Positions 41,233-50,507 are shown, numbered from the stretch's first letter. The stretch is 64,000 bases of DNA from Actinacidiphila rubida (GCF_900110255.1 NZ_FODD01000022.1:1-64000); one strand, 5' to 3'. Notes: generated from the letters alone by a model not told the origin. Program-made: numbers and translations.

Positions 41233-42399
41233 ATGTGGCCAGGAGACCAGCAGTCCGGGGGACAGCAGCACCCGCAGGGCTCACCGACACCCCCTCAGCA
41301 ACCGCCCGGCGGCTACGGGCAGCCGAACCCGTACGCCCAGCCCGTGCCGCCGCCTCCCTCGCAGCCCGCGGGATACCCGCAGCAGGGACAGCCTCCGGCG
41401 CCGCAGCCCGGCCAGCAGCCGCCGTACGCGGCACCCACCCAGCCCTACGGCACGCCGGCGCCCTCGCCGTACGCCCAGCCCGGGTACCAGCAGCAGGGCG
41501 GCGGCTACCCCACGCCGCAGCAGTGGGGTCCCCCGGTTCCGGGCGGGCCCGGGGGGCAGCCGCCGAAGAACCGCAACAACCTCACGATCGCCATCGCCGT
41601 GACGGCCGCCGTCGCGGTGATCGCCGCGGTCGTGGTGGGCGCGGTGTACCTCACCGGCGGGGACAAGAAGAACAGCGCCCAGGACGACAAGTCCCCGACG
41701 CCGACGGCCACGGCCACCGCCTCGACGCCCACTGCCACGCCGACGCCGACCGGCACCGGCGGTGACGCGGGGGGCGGCGGCGACAACCCGCGCGGGGCGC
41801 CCGTGGACGTCGAGCCGGTCATACCGGGTTGGAAGGTCGTCGAACGCGACCAGCGCAACGTGCTGTTCGACGTCCCGCCGGACTGGAACGTCGGCAGCCA
41901 GGGCATGACCATCGGCTTCTCGGACAAGACCGGCAACCCCGCCGTGGCCATGAGCGGCCCGGCGTACTACAAGCACGACTTCTGCTCGTCGGGCAGCAGC
42001 ACCTTCGACCGCGGGGCGGCGGGCACCAAGGGCGCCAACGGGGCGACCAGCGTGCGCAACGCCGCCGAGGTGCAGGCCACGGCCTGGGCGTACTGGGCCT
42101 ACCAGACCGACGGCAAGGGCACCTTCTCCAAGGTGCTGGACAGCAAGGCCTTCCACAACGCGCACGGGATCTCCGGCTGGCAGGCCCGGGCCACCGCGAC
42201 GAACGTCCCGGTGCCGACCAAGTGCGCGTCCCCTGCCGGTGAGGCCTTCACCGTCGCCTGGCTGGACCCGACGCAGTCCGACCCGACCAAGAAGCTCGTG
42301 GTCTGGGTGCTGTACGCCGACCGCGGCGTGCCCGACGCGCTGGCCCAGTCGACGATCGACAAGATCAAGAGCAGCATCCGCCTGATCAAGACGAAGTAG
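41233..42399 (+). CDS. Pro/Gln/Gly-rich single-pass membrane protein
   Basis: 388 aa. Residues 1-115 are a cytoplasmic Pro/Gln/Tyr/Gly-rich region (GYGQPNPYAQP-type repeats), then one transmembrane helix LTIAIAVTAAVAVIAAVVVGAVYL, a Thr/Pro/Ala linker (TPTATATASTPTATPTP), and an extracytoplasmic domain of about 200 residues with two Cys (DFCSSGSS, PTKCASPAGE) that may pair. Unknown function; actinomycete surface proteins of this layout are common. ATG 41233 has TAGTGT 8 bp upstream. Confidence 0.8.
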   Translation: MWPGDQQSGGQQHPQGSPTPPQQPPGGYGQPNPYAQPVPPPPSQPAGYPQQGQPPAPQPGQQPPYAAPTQPYGTPAPSPYAQPGYQQQGGGYPTPQQWGPPVPGGPGGQPPKNRNNLTIAIAVTAAVAVIAAVVVGAVYLTGGDKKNSAQDDKSPTPTATATASTPTATPTPTGTGGDAGGGGDNPRGAPVDVEPVIPGWKVVERDQRNVLFDVPPDWNVGSQGMTIGFSDKTGNPAVAMSGPAYYKHDFCSSGSSTFDRGAAGTKGANGATSVRNAAEVQATAWAYWAYQTDGKGTFSKVLDSKAFHNAHGISGWQARATATNVPVPTKCASPAGEAFTVAWLDPTQSDPTKKLVVWVLYADRGVPDALAQSTIDKIKSSIRLIKTK

Positions 42400-42416
42400 G
42401 CGCGGCCGGCTCCCGG

Positions 42417-42454
42417 CGGCGTGCGCGCGGGTGCCAGGGCCCGCGCGCACGCCG
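42417..42454 (+). terminator. 15-bp hairpin after membrane protein gene
   Basis: Perfect stem 42417-42431 with 42440-42454, 8-nt loop, 17 bp past the stop. Downstream, GGGACGCCGG occurs three times (42470, 42486, 42526) in front of the MFS gene. Confidence 0.65.
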
Positions 42455-42588
42455 GAACCCGAGGGGGCGGGGACGCCGGTGAGCCGGGACGCCGGCAAGC
42501 GCAGTGGCCGGTAGCGGGAGACGCGGGGACGCCGGGCCGCGGGGAAAACGCCTTGCGTCCCCGCGGGTCGCTCCGCGACAGTGCCCCC

Positions 42589-43914
42589 ATGACCAGCGCC
42601 CCCTCACGCCACACCGCACGCGGGCCGCTGAGCCGCATGCCCACCTGGGCGAACCGCAACTTCCAGCTCCTCGTCTCCGCGTCGTTCATCAGCGGCCTGG
42701 GCAACTCCGGGGCGACCATCGCCGCCGCATACGCGGTGATCGACGACGGCGGCAGCGCGACCGACGTCGGCGTCGTGGCCGCCGCGCGCACGCTGGCGAT
42801 GGTGGTCTTCCTGCTGATCGGCGGAGCGGTCGCGGACCGCATTCCGCGGCAGCGGGTCATGGTCGCCGCCAACGGCCTCAACGCCCTGTCGCAGGGCCTG
42901 TTCGCGCTGACGGTCCTGACCGGTCACCCGCAGCTGTGGCAGATGGCCGCGCTGACCGCGGCCGGCGGCACGGCGCAGGCGTTCTTCTCCCCCGCCTCGC
43001 AGGGCCTGGTGATGACGACCGTCGATCCCGCGCACGCGGGCAAGGCGTTCTCGGTGTTCCGGCTCGCGACCAACGGCGCGAACATCGGCGGCGCGGCGCT
43101 CGGCGGCGCGCTCATCGCGGCCGTCGGCCCCGGGTGGGTGCTGGCCGTCGACGCGGTCGGCTTCGTGGTGGCGGGCGCGCTGCGCGCCCTGATGTCGGTC
43201 GAGGAGGCGGCCCGGGCGGAGACGGGCGGGATCGTGCGGGATCTGCGCGAGGGCTGGCGCGAGTTCGTCTCGCGGTCCTGGCTGTGGGGCATCGTCGTGC
43301 AGTTCTCGATCGTCAACGCCATGACGACCGCGGGCGAGGCCGTCTACGGTCCCCTGGTCGCCCGCGACCATCTCGGCGGGGCCGGACCCTGGGGTCTGGC
43401 CCTGGCCGCGGGCGGGGCCGGCACGGTCGCCGGCGGGCTGCTGATGATGCGCTGGCGACCGCGGCGCATCCTCCTCACCGGCACCCTCGGGGTCTTCCCG
43501 CTGGCCCTGCCGCTGGTCGCGCTGGCCCTCGCGCTGCCGCTGTGGGCACTCGTGCTGACCATGCTCGCCTCGGGCGTGGCCATCGAGGTGTTCGGCGTCG
43601 GCTGGATGCTCGCCCTGCACCAGGAGATCCCGGAGGACAAGATGTCCCGGGTCTCCGCGTACGACTGGCTCGGCTCGATCGCGGTCATGCCGCTCGGCCT
43701 CGCGCTGGCCGGCCCCGCCGCCGCGGCGTTCGGCCGCACCGAGTCCCTGTGGGGCTCGGCGGTGCTGGTCGTCGCGCTGACCGCGGCCGTCCTCGTGCTG
43801 CCGGACGTGCGCCGTCTGGAGCGCGCGAACACCGTGCCGGATTCGGGCGGCGACGACGCCGGGCACGGACAGGCCGCGCCGCTTCAGCCCGCGGTGCCGC
43901 TCAGCCCACAGTGA
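42589..43914 (+). CDS. MFS transporter
   Basis: 441 aa with about 12 transmembrane helices. Starts NRNFQLLVSASFISGLGNSGATIAAAYAVID; loop GGAVADRIPRQRVMVAAN is motif A. Similar to MFS_3/MdtH-like exporters of unknown substrate. ATG 42589; no clear ribosome site. Its 3' end overlaps the convergent methyltransferase-like gene by 14 bp. Confidence 0.9.
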   Translation: MTSAPSRHTARGPLSRMPTWANRNFQLLVSASFISGLGNSGATIAAAYAVIDDGGSATDVGVVAAARTLAMVVFLLIGGAVADRIPRQRVMVAANGLNALSQGLFALTVLTGHPQLWQMAALTAAGGTAQAFFSPASQGLVMTTVDPAHAGKAFSVFRLATNGANIGGAALGGALIAAVGPGWVLAVDAVGFVVAGALRALMSVEEAARAETGGIVRDLREGWREFVSRSWLWGIVVQFSIVNAMTTAGEAVYGPLVARDHLGGAGPWGLALAAGGAGTVAGGLLMMRWRPRRILLTGTLGVFPLALPLVALALALPLWALVLTMLASGVAIEVFGVGWMLALHQEIPEDKMSRVSAYDWLGSIAVMPLGLALAGPAAAAFGRTESLWGSAVLVVALTAAVLVLPDVRRLERANTVPDSGGDDAGHGQAAPLQPAVPLSPQ

Positions 43915-44779
43915 AGGCGCCGTCCGGCGGTTCCGGCGAAGGCACCGCGTCGGCGTCGCCGACCGGCCTGCCCACGAGGTCCGACAGCGCCGGGCCGGCG
44001 AGCACCCGCGCCGGGAACGGGTCGGCGGCGCACAGCCTGCTCAGCGCGTGCAGCGGCAGCGGACGGCGCGAGGCGGCCAGCACGGCGTTGCCGTAGCGCC
44101 GCCCCCGCAGCACGCCGGGCTCGGCGAGCAGGCACAGGTACGCGTCCGGTCCGCCGAACGCCTCACGCACGGTGGCGAGTTGGCCGCCCAGGAAGGCGAA
44201 CGGGGCGGCGTCGGCGAGATTCGCCACGTAGAGGCCGCCGGGGCGCAGCACCCGGGCCGCCTCCCGCGCGAACTCCACGGACGTCAGGTGCGCGGGCACG
44301 CGGGAGCCGCCGAACACGTCGGCGACGATCAGGTCCGCGCTTGCCGCCGGGGCGTCCGCGAGCCAGGCACGGGCGTCGGCGGTGTGCACGGTGGTGCCCT
44401 CTCCGGCCGGCGGCAGGTACTCGGCGACCAGCGCGGCGAGCCCCCGGTCCGCCTCCACGACCTGCTGCCACGAGCCCGGCCGCTCGTGCGCGAGCCAGCG
44501 TGGCAGGGTCAGCCCGCCGCCTCCGAGGTGCACGGCGTCCACCGGCCCCTCGGGAAGGGCGCTCGTGATCGCGTTCGCGATGCGCCGCACGTACTCGAAC
44601 TCCAGGTTTCCGGGGTCGGCCAGGTCCACGTAGGACTGCGGCGCGCCGTCGACCGTGAGCAGCCAGGCCAGCGGCCGGTCCACGTCCGGCAGCAGCCGCG
44701 CCTCCCCCAGGTCGACCGTCCGGCCCACCGGTACGGCCTCGGCCCAGTCCTCCGCCGCCACCCTGCCCGTTCCGTGCAT
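43901..44779 (-). CDS. Spermidine-synthase-like methyltransferase-fold protein
   Basis: 292 aa from ATG 44779 (the frame also opens at GTG 44818). Rossmann fold: VDAVHLGGGGLTLPRWLAHE is the SAM-type glycine motif, VVEADRGLAALVAEYLP, HTADARAWLADAP, and LIVADVFGGSRVPAHLTSVEF in place of the DAF motif. Resembles polyamine aminopropyltransferase-like proteins lacking the full active site, so the reaction is uncertain. Downstream of the EF-Tu3-like gene on the same strand but separated by a strong terminator. Confidence 0.82.
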   Translation of the reverse strand: MHGTGRVAAEDWAEAVPVGRTVDLGEARLLPDVDRPLAWLLTVDGAPQSYVDLADPGNLEFEYVRRIANAITSALPEGPVDAVHLGGGGLTLPRWLAHERPGSWQQVVEADRGLAALVAEYLPPAGEGTTVHTADARAWLADAPAASADLIVADVFGGSRVPAHLTSVEFAREAARVLRPGGLYVANLADAAPFAFLGGQLATVREAFGGPDAYLCLLAEPGVLRGRRYGNAVLAASRRPLPLHALSRLCAADPFPARVLAGPALSDLVGRPVGDADAVPSPEPPDGAFTVG

Positions 44780-44842
44780 CCCCCCATTCTCCCCCGCGGC
44801 GCCGCCCCTCTCGGCCACGCCTCCGGCCGGCCGGGGAACGCC

Positions 44843-44878
44843 GGTCGTGGTCCCGTACCCGGGTACGGGACCACGACC
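44843..44878 (-). terminator. 36-bp perfect palindrome after the EF-Tu3 gene
   Basis: Perfect palindrome centred between 44860 and 44861, 13 bp past the EF-Tu3 stop. As RNA it gives a hairpin of about 16 bp with a CCGG tip. Very likely the terminator of that gene. Confidence 0.75.
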
Positions 44879-44891
44879 CCCGGTGGCGCGC

Positions 44892-46070
<1,179 letters not shown>

Positions 46071-46129
46071 GGGAAGGCTCTTCCTCGGGAAACGGGAGTG
46101 GCGCGATGGCCGGGACCCCTGGCGGGACC

Positions 46130-46175
46130 GACCCTCCCCCTGCGGGGTCCGCCGGTCGTCTGTCCGGGGAGGGTC
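46130..46175 (-). promoter_or_regulatory. Hairpin between leader ORF and EF-Tu3 gene
   Basis: GGGGAGGGTC (46166-46175) and GACCCTCCCC (46130-46139) form a 10-bp perfect stem with a 26-nt loop. The upstream arm, in minus-strand order, contains the leader ORF stop codon, so a ribosome at the end of the leader would block pairing. Candidate attenuator. Confidence 0.5.
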
Positions 46176-46275
46176 AGCGTCGCGCGCCGTCGAAGAAGGC
46201 GTTCCGGGCGTTCCGGGCAGCCTTCTGCGCGGCCGCGGCTGCGGCGGCGTCTGCGAGGAAGGCGATCCGGAACAT
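46174..46275 (-). CDS. Ala-rich 33-aa leader peptide ORF
   Basis: Starts ATG 46275 and ends TGA 46174-46176. The product [20 protein letters not shown], then [13 protein letters not shown], has 14 alanines, seven of them consecutive. No good Shine-Dalgarno is visible, and another ATG lies 11 bp upstream in a different frame, so expression is uncertain. Its placement, 103 bp before the EF-Tu3 start and ending inside a hairpin arm, suggests a regulatory leader. Confidence 0.4.
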   Translation of the reverse strand: MFRIAFLADAAAAAAAQKAARNARNAFFDGARR

Positions 46276-46476
46276 GAGGCGATCATGGCGTCCGGACGCG
46301 CCGGCCGTCCAACGGTTTATCCCCGGCCACCTGTTCGGTTCGCGCTGATCCGGGACCGTTCAGGCTGTTCGGGCCGATCAGGTCGCTTCGAGCCGGTTCG
46401 AGCCGGCCAGGGCGCCGCGTCGGCCGGTCCGGGGGTTGGCAGTGCAGCCGCCGCCCTGACGTCATCTCGTGGTGAT
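46276..46476. other. Divergent promoter region of EF-Tu3 and MFS genes
   Basis: No gene supported. TAAACC on the minus strand (about 46319-46314) is a possible -10 for the EF-Tu3 transcript. A tandem TTCGAGCCGG repeat lies near 46387. Confidence 0.35.
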
Positions 46477-46533
46477 GTGCCGGAACCACCGGCGTGCGAG
46501 AATTTGTTCCGCGAGTGAACTTAGGCACTCGCG
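46477..46533 (+). promoter_or_regulatory. Short ORF and hairpin before MFS exporter gene
   Basis: GTG 46477 opens a 13-codon ORF (MPEPPACENLFRE) ending TGA 46516-46518 inside the hairpin CGCGAGTG (46510-46517)/CACTCGCG (46526-46533). Either a translational attenuator or an operator palindrome for the exporter gene 40 bp downstream. Confidence 0.4.
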
Positions 46534-46572
46534 CTCCGCTCCCGCCTCCGTCCCCACAGATGAGGAACCTTC

Positions 46573-47784
46573 ATGCCCTTGGCCATCCTGGCCCTGGCGG
46601 TCAGCGCCTTCGGCATCGGCACCACCGAGTTCGTGATGATGGGACTGCTGCCCGACGTCGCGCACAATCTCGGCACGTCGGTGCCGACCGCCGGCTATCT
46701 CGTCTCCGCCTACGCCCTCGGCGTCGTGGTCGGCGCGCCGCTGCTCACCGCACTCGGCGCGCGGATCCCCCGCAAGCGGATGCTCCTGCTGCTGATGGGC
46801 CTGTTCACCGTCGGCAACCTGGCGTCGGCCCTGGCCCCCGGCTACGCCACGCTGCTGGCCGGACGCTTCCTCGCCGGGCTCCCGCACGGCGCGTTCTTCG
46901 GCGTCGGCGCCGTCGTCGCCTCCCGCCTGGTCGCCGAGGACCGCAGGGCGCGGGCGGTCGCCGCGATGTTCCTCGGCCTGACCGTCGCCAACATCGTCGG
47001 CGTCCCCGCCGCGACCTTGCTCGGGCAGCACCTGGGCTGGCGGGCCACCTTCGTGGTGGTGTCCGTGATCGGCCTGCTGGCGCTCGGCGCGCTCGCGGCC
47101 CTGGTGCCGCACCTGCCCGCCGAGGAGCACACGGGCATCACCCACGAACTGCGCGCGCTGCGCGAGCCGCAGGTGCTGCTCGGCCTGCTCACCGCGGTCT
47201 TCGGCTTCGCCGGGGTGTTCGCCGTCTACAGCTACCTGGCCTCGATGATGACCGAGGTCACCGGCTTCGCGGAGTCCTCGGTCACTCTGCTCCTGGCCCT
47301 GTTCGGCATCGGCATGACGCTGGGCGCGCTGGCCGCCGGGCCGCTCACCGACCGGGCGCTGCGGCCCACGCTCTACGGGTCGCTCGCCGCCCTCGCCGTG
47401 GTGCTGGTCGGCTTCCACTACGCGGCCGGCTCCAAGGTCGCGGCGCCGATCGCGGTGGTCGTCCTTGGCGCGGTCGGCTTCCTGACCACCACCCCGCTCC
47501 AGATGCTGGTGATGAACAAGGCGCGGCGGGCGCCCACCCTGGCCTCCGCGTCCAACCACTCCGCCTTCAACCTCGCCAATGCGGGCGGCGCGTGGCTGGG
47601 CGGCGCGGCCATCGCCGCCGGCTGGGGCTGGACGTCACCCGCGCTCGTCGGTTCCGTGCTGGCCGTGGTCGGCCTGGCGATCGCGGTGACCGCGGGCGTT
47701 CTGGACCGCCGCGCCCCGCAGACCGCGTCGGCGGTCGTCGCCACGAGTACGCGCAAGGCGCACGAAGGGGTCGCGGCCGAATAG
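46573..47784 (+). CDS. MFS drug exporter (CmlR/AraJ-like DHA1)
   Basis: 403 aa, 12 transmembrane helices. The N-terminus LAILALAVSAFGIGTTEFVMMGLLPDVA and FLAGLPHGAFFGVGAVVAS closely resemble the streptomycete chloramphenicol exporter type (CmlR) and AraJ-like DHA1 transporters; LGARIPRKRMLLLLMGLF is motif A. ATG 46573 follows GAGGA at 46562-46566. Probably exports a drug; substrate not known. Divergent from the EF-Tu3 gene, with a short ORF and hairpin upstream. Confidence 0.9.
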   Translation: MPLAILALAVSAFGIGTTEFVMMGLLPDVAHNLGTSVPTAGYLVSAYALGVVVGAPLLTALGARIPRKRMLLLLMGLFTVGNLASALAPGYATLLAGRFLAGLPHGAFFGVGAVVASRLVAEDRRARAVAAMFLGLTVANIVGVPAATLLGQHLGWRATFVVVSVIGLLALGALAALVPHLPAEEHTGITHELRALREPQVLLGLLTAVFGFAGVFAVYSYLASMMTEVTGFAESSVTLLLALFGIGMTLGALAAGPLTDRALRPTLYGSLAALAVVLVGFHYAAGSKVAAPIAVVVLGAVGFLTTTPLQMLVMNKARRAPTLASASNHSAFNLANAGGAWLGGAAIAAGWGWTSPALVGSVLAVVGLAIAVTAGVLDRRAPQTASAVVATSTRKAHEGVAAE

Positions 47785-48117
47785 TCCTGCCGGACGAGCG
47801 ACGGCGGAAGCGGTGACGCAGGGCGGCGACGGGGCGGCGGGGCCGGCGGCGCGCGGGCTGGCCGGCCGGCTGGCCGGCTGGCGGACAGTCGGGCACCGGA
47901 ACGGTCTCGCCAGGCCGTGACGCGGGATCGCGACGCGGGGTGTGACACGGATCGCAACGCGGGACCGCGACCCGGATCGTGACGTCCGGCAGGGGCCCGG
48001 ATCGTGACGCCCGGCAGGCGCCCGTACCGCGCGGGCGACCGCCGGGGCTGCGGCGCGTGAGGCCTTCGCGGCCGCCGGCCCGGGTGCGCGGGGCGGGGCA
48101 ACGGGCGTCCGCTCGGT
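47785..48117. repeat. Intergenic region with degenerate tandem repeats
   Basis: No gene. 47857-47884 repeats GGCTGGCC words. From 47918 a 12-13-bp unit like CGCGGGATCGCGA recurs in degraded form. 47971-48020 is two copies of a 25-bp unit starting CCCGGATCGTGACG, differing at two positions, with a partial third copy. Confidence 0.65.
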
Positions 48118-48132
48118 TAGGCTCGACCCGTG
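48118..48132 (+). promoter_or_regulatory. -10 for leaderless VTT-domain gene
   Basis: TAGGCT (48118-48123) is followed by exactly six bases and GTG 48130; no ribosome site is present. Confidence 0.5.
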
Positions 48133-48885
48133 CCGTCTCGCCTTTCGCCGCCGCTCCCGGGCGCCATACGCCGCCGTACGTCCGGCAGTTGGCGGCGCGT
48201 CCTGAGCTCGCCGTGGACGCGGTTCGCCGTGCTGCTCGCACTGCTCGCCGCGGCCGTCGCGGGTGCGGCGCTGCTCGAACCGCAGCGGCTGCTCACCCAC
48301 GGATGGCCGCTGGGCACCTCGGGGATCACGGCCGCCGTGGTGTTCGCCGTCGCCTACGCGGTGGCCACCGTGGCGTTCGTGCCGCGCCCGCTGCTCAACG
48401 CCGCGGCCGGCGCGCTCTACGGCATCCACGCGGGTCTGCCCGCCGCGATCGCCGGCACGGTCCTGGGCGCGGGACTGGCCTTCGTGCTCGGGCGTTTCCT
48501 GGGGCGCGACGCGCTGCGCCCGCTGCTGCGCGGGCGGCTGGTGCTGTCGGCGGACCGCCAGTTGAGCCTGCACGGCTTCCGCAGCACCCTCGCGCTGCGG
48601 CTGTTCCCGGGCGTGCCGTTCGCCGCCGCGAACTACGCGGCGGCGATCTCCCGCGTACGGCTGCTGCCGTTCCTCACCGCGACCGCCGTGGGCTCCGCGG
48701 CCAACACGGCCGCCTATGTGGTGGCCGGCAGCCGGGCCGCCTCCCCCACCTCGCCAGTCTTCCTGCTGGCGGTCGGCTTCATCGGCCTGACCGGGGTGGC
48801 CGCGGCGGCGGTGGCCCATCGCCGCCGCGGGACCGGGGTCAGTCCGGAAGAGTCTCCGGCCACTCCTCCAGCGGAATCCGCTTGA
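48130..48885 (+). CDS. VTT-domain (TVP38/TMEM64-type) membrane protein
   Basis: 251 aa with about five or six membrane segments. The VTT/SNARE-associated signatures are VAFVPRPLLNAAAGALYG, GTVLGAGLAFVLGRFLGRD and LRLFPGVPFAAANYAAAISRVRLLPFL, with the F-x(P)-G-x-P core. Distant relative of DedA; suggested lipid scramblase. The gene runs 47 bp into the convergent flavin reductase gene. Confidence 0.88.
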   Translation: MPSRLSPPLPGAIRRRTSGSWRRVLSSPWTRFAVLLALLAAAVAGAALLEPQRLLTHGWPLGTSGITAAVVFAVAYAVATVAFVPRPLLNAAAGALYGIHAGLPAAIAGTVLGAGLAFVLGRFLGRDALRPLLRGRLVLSADRQLSLHGFRSTLALRLFPGVPFAAANYAAAISRVRLLPFLTATAVGSAANTAAYVVAGSRAASPTSPVFLLAVGFIGLTGVAAAAVAHRRRGTGVSPEESPATPPAESA

Positions 48886-49456
48886 TCTCCAGGATCTCGC
48901 CGACGGTCCCCCACTCGTCCTTGCCGAGCCGCGCGAGCGGCCGCAGCTGACGCACGTCGGGGTGCTCGCCGTCGAGGACGGCAGCGGACACCGCCGCATG
49001 CACGACCCGCCCGAACACCACCGTGGAGTCGCCCAGCCTCATGGTGCTGTGCAGTTCGCACTCCAGCGCCACCGGCGACGCCGCGACCCGCGGCGGCTTC
49101 ACCCGCAGGCTCGGCTCGCGCGCGATGCCCACCGCGTCGAACTCGCTCACCCCGCGCGGGAACGCCGTCGCGGTCGCGTTGATCTGCTCGAACAGGTGCT
49201 CCGGCGCGAAGTTCACGACGAACTCCCCGGTCTCCTCCACGTTGCGCACCGAGTCCTTGCGCCCCACGGACGTGAACTGCACGATCGGCGGGCTGACGCA
49301 GGACACGGAGAAGAAGCTGTGCGGGGCGAGGTTGTCACAACAGTGGTCTCGGCTGGTCGTGGACACCCACGCGATCGGCCGGGGCACGACGACCGAGGTC
49401 AGCAGCTTGTAGAACCCGCGGCGATCCATCTGCTCAGGGTCGAAATCGATGCGCAT
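48839..49456 (-). CDS. Flavin reductase family protein (FMN-binding)
   Basis: 205 aa. Flavin-reductase-like split barrel: RRGFYKLLTSVVVPRPIAWVS at the start, HSFFSVSCVSPPIVQFTSV, VVNFAPEHLFEQINATA. Binds FMN and probably reduces or uses it; partner unknown. ATG 49456 (MRIDFDPEQMDRR). The first about 44 codons and the upstream DNA are duplicated at 60.4-60.6 kb, where the gene is broken. The 3' end overlaps the VTT gene by 47 bp. Confidence 0.92.
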   Translation of the reverse strand: MRIDFDPEQMDRRGFYKLLTSVVVPRPIAWVSTTSRDHCCDNLAPHSFFSVSCVSPPIVQFTSVGRKDSVRNVEETGEFVVNFAPEHLFEQINATATAFPRGVSEFDAVGIAREPSLRVKPPRVAASPVALECELHSTMRLGDSTVVFGRVVHAAVSAAVLDGEHPDVRQLRPLARLGKDEWGTVGEILEIKRIPLEEWPETLPD

Positions 49457-49515
49457 GGGGCCCAGTATCCCCACCCGCATCCCACCCATAGCAAGGGATC
49501 CCGGCTGGGCCAAAC
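49323..49515. repeat. Left copy of long direct repeat
   Basis: 49323-49482 matches 60377-60536 at a constant offset of 11,054 bp with about four mismatches, covering the 5' end of the flavin reductase and its upstream DNA. Similarity then weakens but CAAGGGATCCCGG recurs (about 49492-49504). A further identical 24-mer lies at 49564-49587 (right copy 60648-60671). Confidence 0.9.
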
Positions 49516-49533
49516 CCAGCACGTCCGCAGACA

Positions 49534-50091
49534 GTGCCCGGCATCGGACAGCACGACGACCGGGAGAACGACACCTCGGCGTTCAAGAAGCGGAAGGTGG
49601 TCCGGCCGGACGGCTCCGTCGACTGGGTGGTCATCCGCCCGAAGTTCCGCGAGTTGCTGTCCGACCTCGCCGCCGGCGTCACGGCCGATGTGGGCAGGGC
49701 TCTGCTCATGGCCGTGCTGATCGAGGTCGGGAACGCCTGGCAGAACGGCATCCCCCCGCGGGGGCTGGCGATCGGCGGAGCCGGCACGTTCGTCTGCGGA
49801 CTGCTGATGTTCGAAGGCCTTGAACGGCGGGACCGGCGTCGACGGGCCGGCAGGTCAGGTCCGCCCACGCCGCTCCCGCCGGGAGTCCTGGGGTCCGCAC
49901 GCCCGGCAACGTCACTCAGGGGGCCAGCGTTCGTGTGTGGACGTGGGCGTCGAGGGGATAGTCGGGGGGTGCCGCGGGCAGGGTCGAGGTCAGGGCGTAG
50001 CCGCATCTTTCTGCGACGCGGCATGAGCCCACGTTGTCCAGCTGGTGGAGGAGTTCGAGGCGCGTCAGACCGCGATCGGAGAAGGTGGTGA
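49534..50091 (+). CDS. Hypothetical membrane protein, probably altered at both ends
   Basis: GTG 49534 opens 185 codons. Residues 11-90 look real: RENDTSAFKKRKVVRPDGSV, then VTADVGRALLMAVLIEVGNA and GLAIGGAGTFVCGLLMFEGLE, two likely membrane segments. Beyond about residue 100 the sequence is Arg/Pro/Gly-rich and overlaps the GNAT gene antisense for 176 bp. The right-hand repeat preserves a different N-terminus for the same ENDTSAFK segment, so this copy is probably rearranged at its 5' end. Confidence 0.4.
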   Translation: MPGIGQHDDRENDTSAFKKRKVVRPDGSVDWVVIRPKFRELLSDLAAGVTADVGRALLMAVLIEVGNAWQNGIPPRGLAIGGAGTFVCGLLMFEGLERRDRRRRAGRSGPPTPLPPGVLGSARPATSLRGPAFVCGRGRRGDSRGVPRAGSRSGRSRIFLRRGMSPRCPAGGGVRGASDRDRRRW

Positions 50092-50491
50092 ACGCCCAGT
50101 CGGTCAATGCGTGGAGTGCTCGTGACGCGACTCCCCGGCCGCGCGAGTACGCCGCCGTCCAGTAGCCGACCTCGGCGAACGTGGCACCGGGCCGGAGGCC
50201 TTTGAGCACCACGTGTCCGGCCAGTCGGCCCTCCCCATCACCGTTGCCCGTTTCGGTCTCGACTACGGCGAACGCGAAGTGCTCCCCCGTCTCCCATCCC
50301 AGTTGGTGCTGCTCGACCCACCGCGCCCCACCGGCCTCGTCCTCCACCGCTGAACTCAGCCAGTGGCGCATCGCCTCATCCTGATACAGCGCCACCAGGT
50401 GGACTGCGTCCCCGGGGCGCCAGGGGCGCAGTACGAGCGCGGGCGCCCAGGGCGTGGCGTCGGCCGTCAGCGTTACGGCGATCTTGTCCAT
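49916..50491 (-). CDS. GNAT family N-acetyltransferase
   Basis: 191 aa, RimJ/RimL-like. LVLRPWRPGDAVHLVALYQD at the N-terminus, FAEVGYWTAAYSRGRGVASRALHALTDWAF for acetyl-CoA binding, LLHQLDNVGSCRVAERCGY at the C-terminus. ATG 50491. Precursor of the island block on the minus strand; substrate unknown. Confidence 0.87.
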   Translation of the reverse strand: MDKIAVTLTADATPWAPALVLRPWRPGDAVHLVALYQDEAMRHWLSSAVEDEAGGARWVEQHQLGWETGEHFAFAVVETETGNGDGEGRLAGHVVLKGLRPGATFAEVGYWTAAYSRGRGVASRALHALTDWAFTTFSDRGLTRLELLHQLDNVGSCRVAERCGYALTSTLPAAPPDYPLDAHVHTRTLAP

Positions 50492-50507
50492 CGGCCGAGA
50501 ATATCTT

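Noticed and set aside
47918-48024. Possible CRISPR array from repeated words
   Set aside because: Units are adjacent and degenerate, with no unique spacers and no cas genes nearby.
49323-49515. tRNA-type attachment site at the block edge
   Set aside because: The repeat is protein-coding (flavin reductase), no tRNA structure is present and no integrase gene was found, so it is reported only as a direct repeat.
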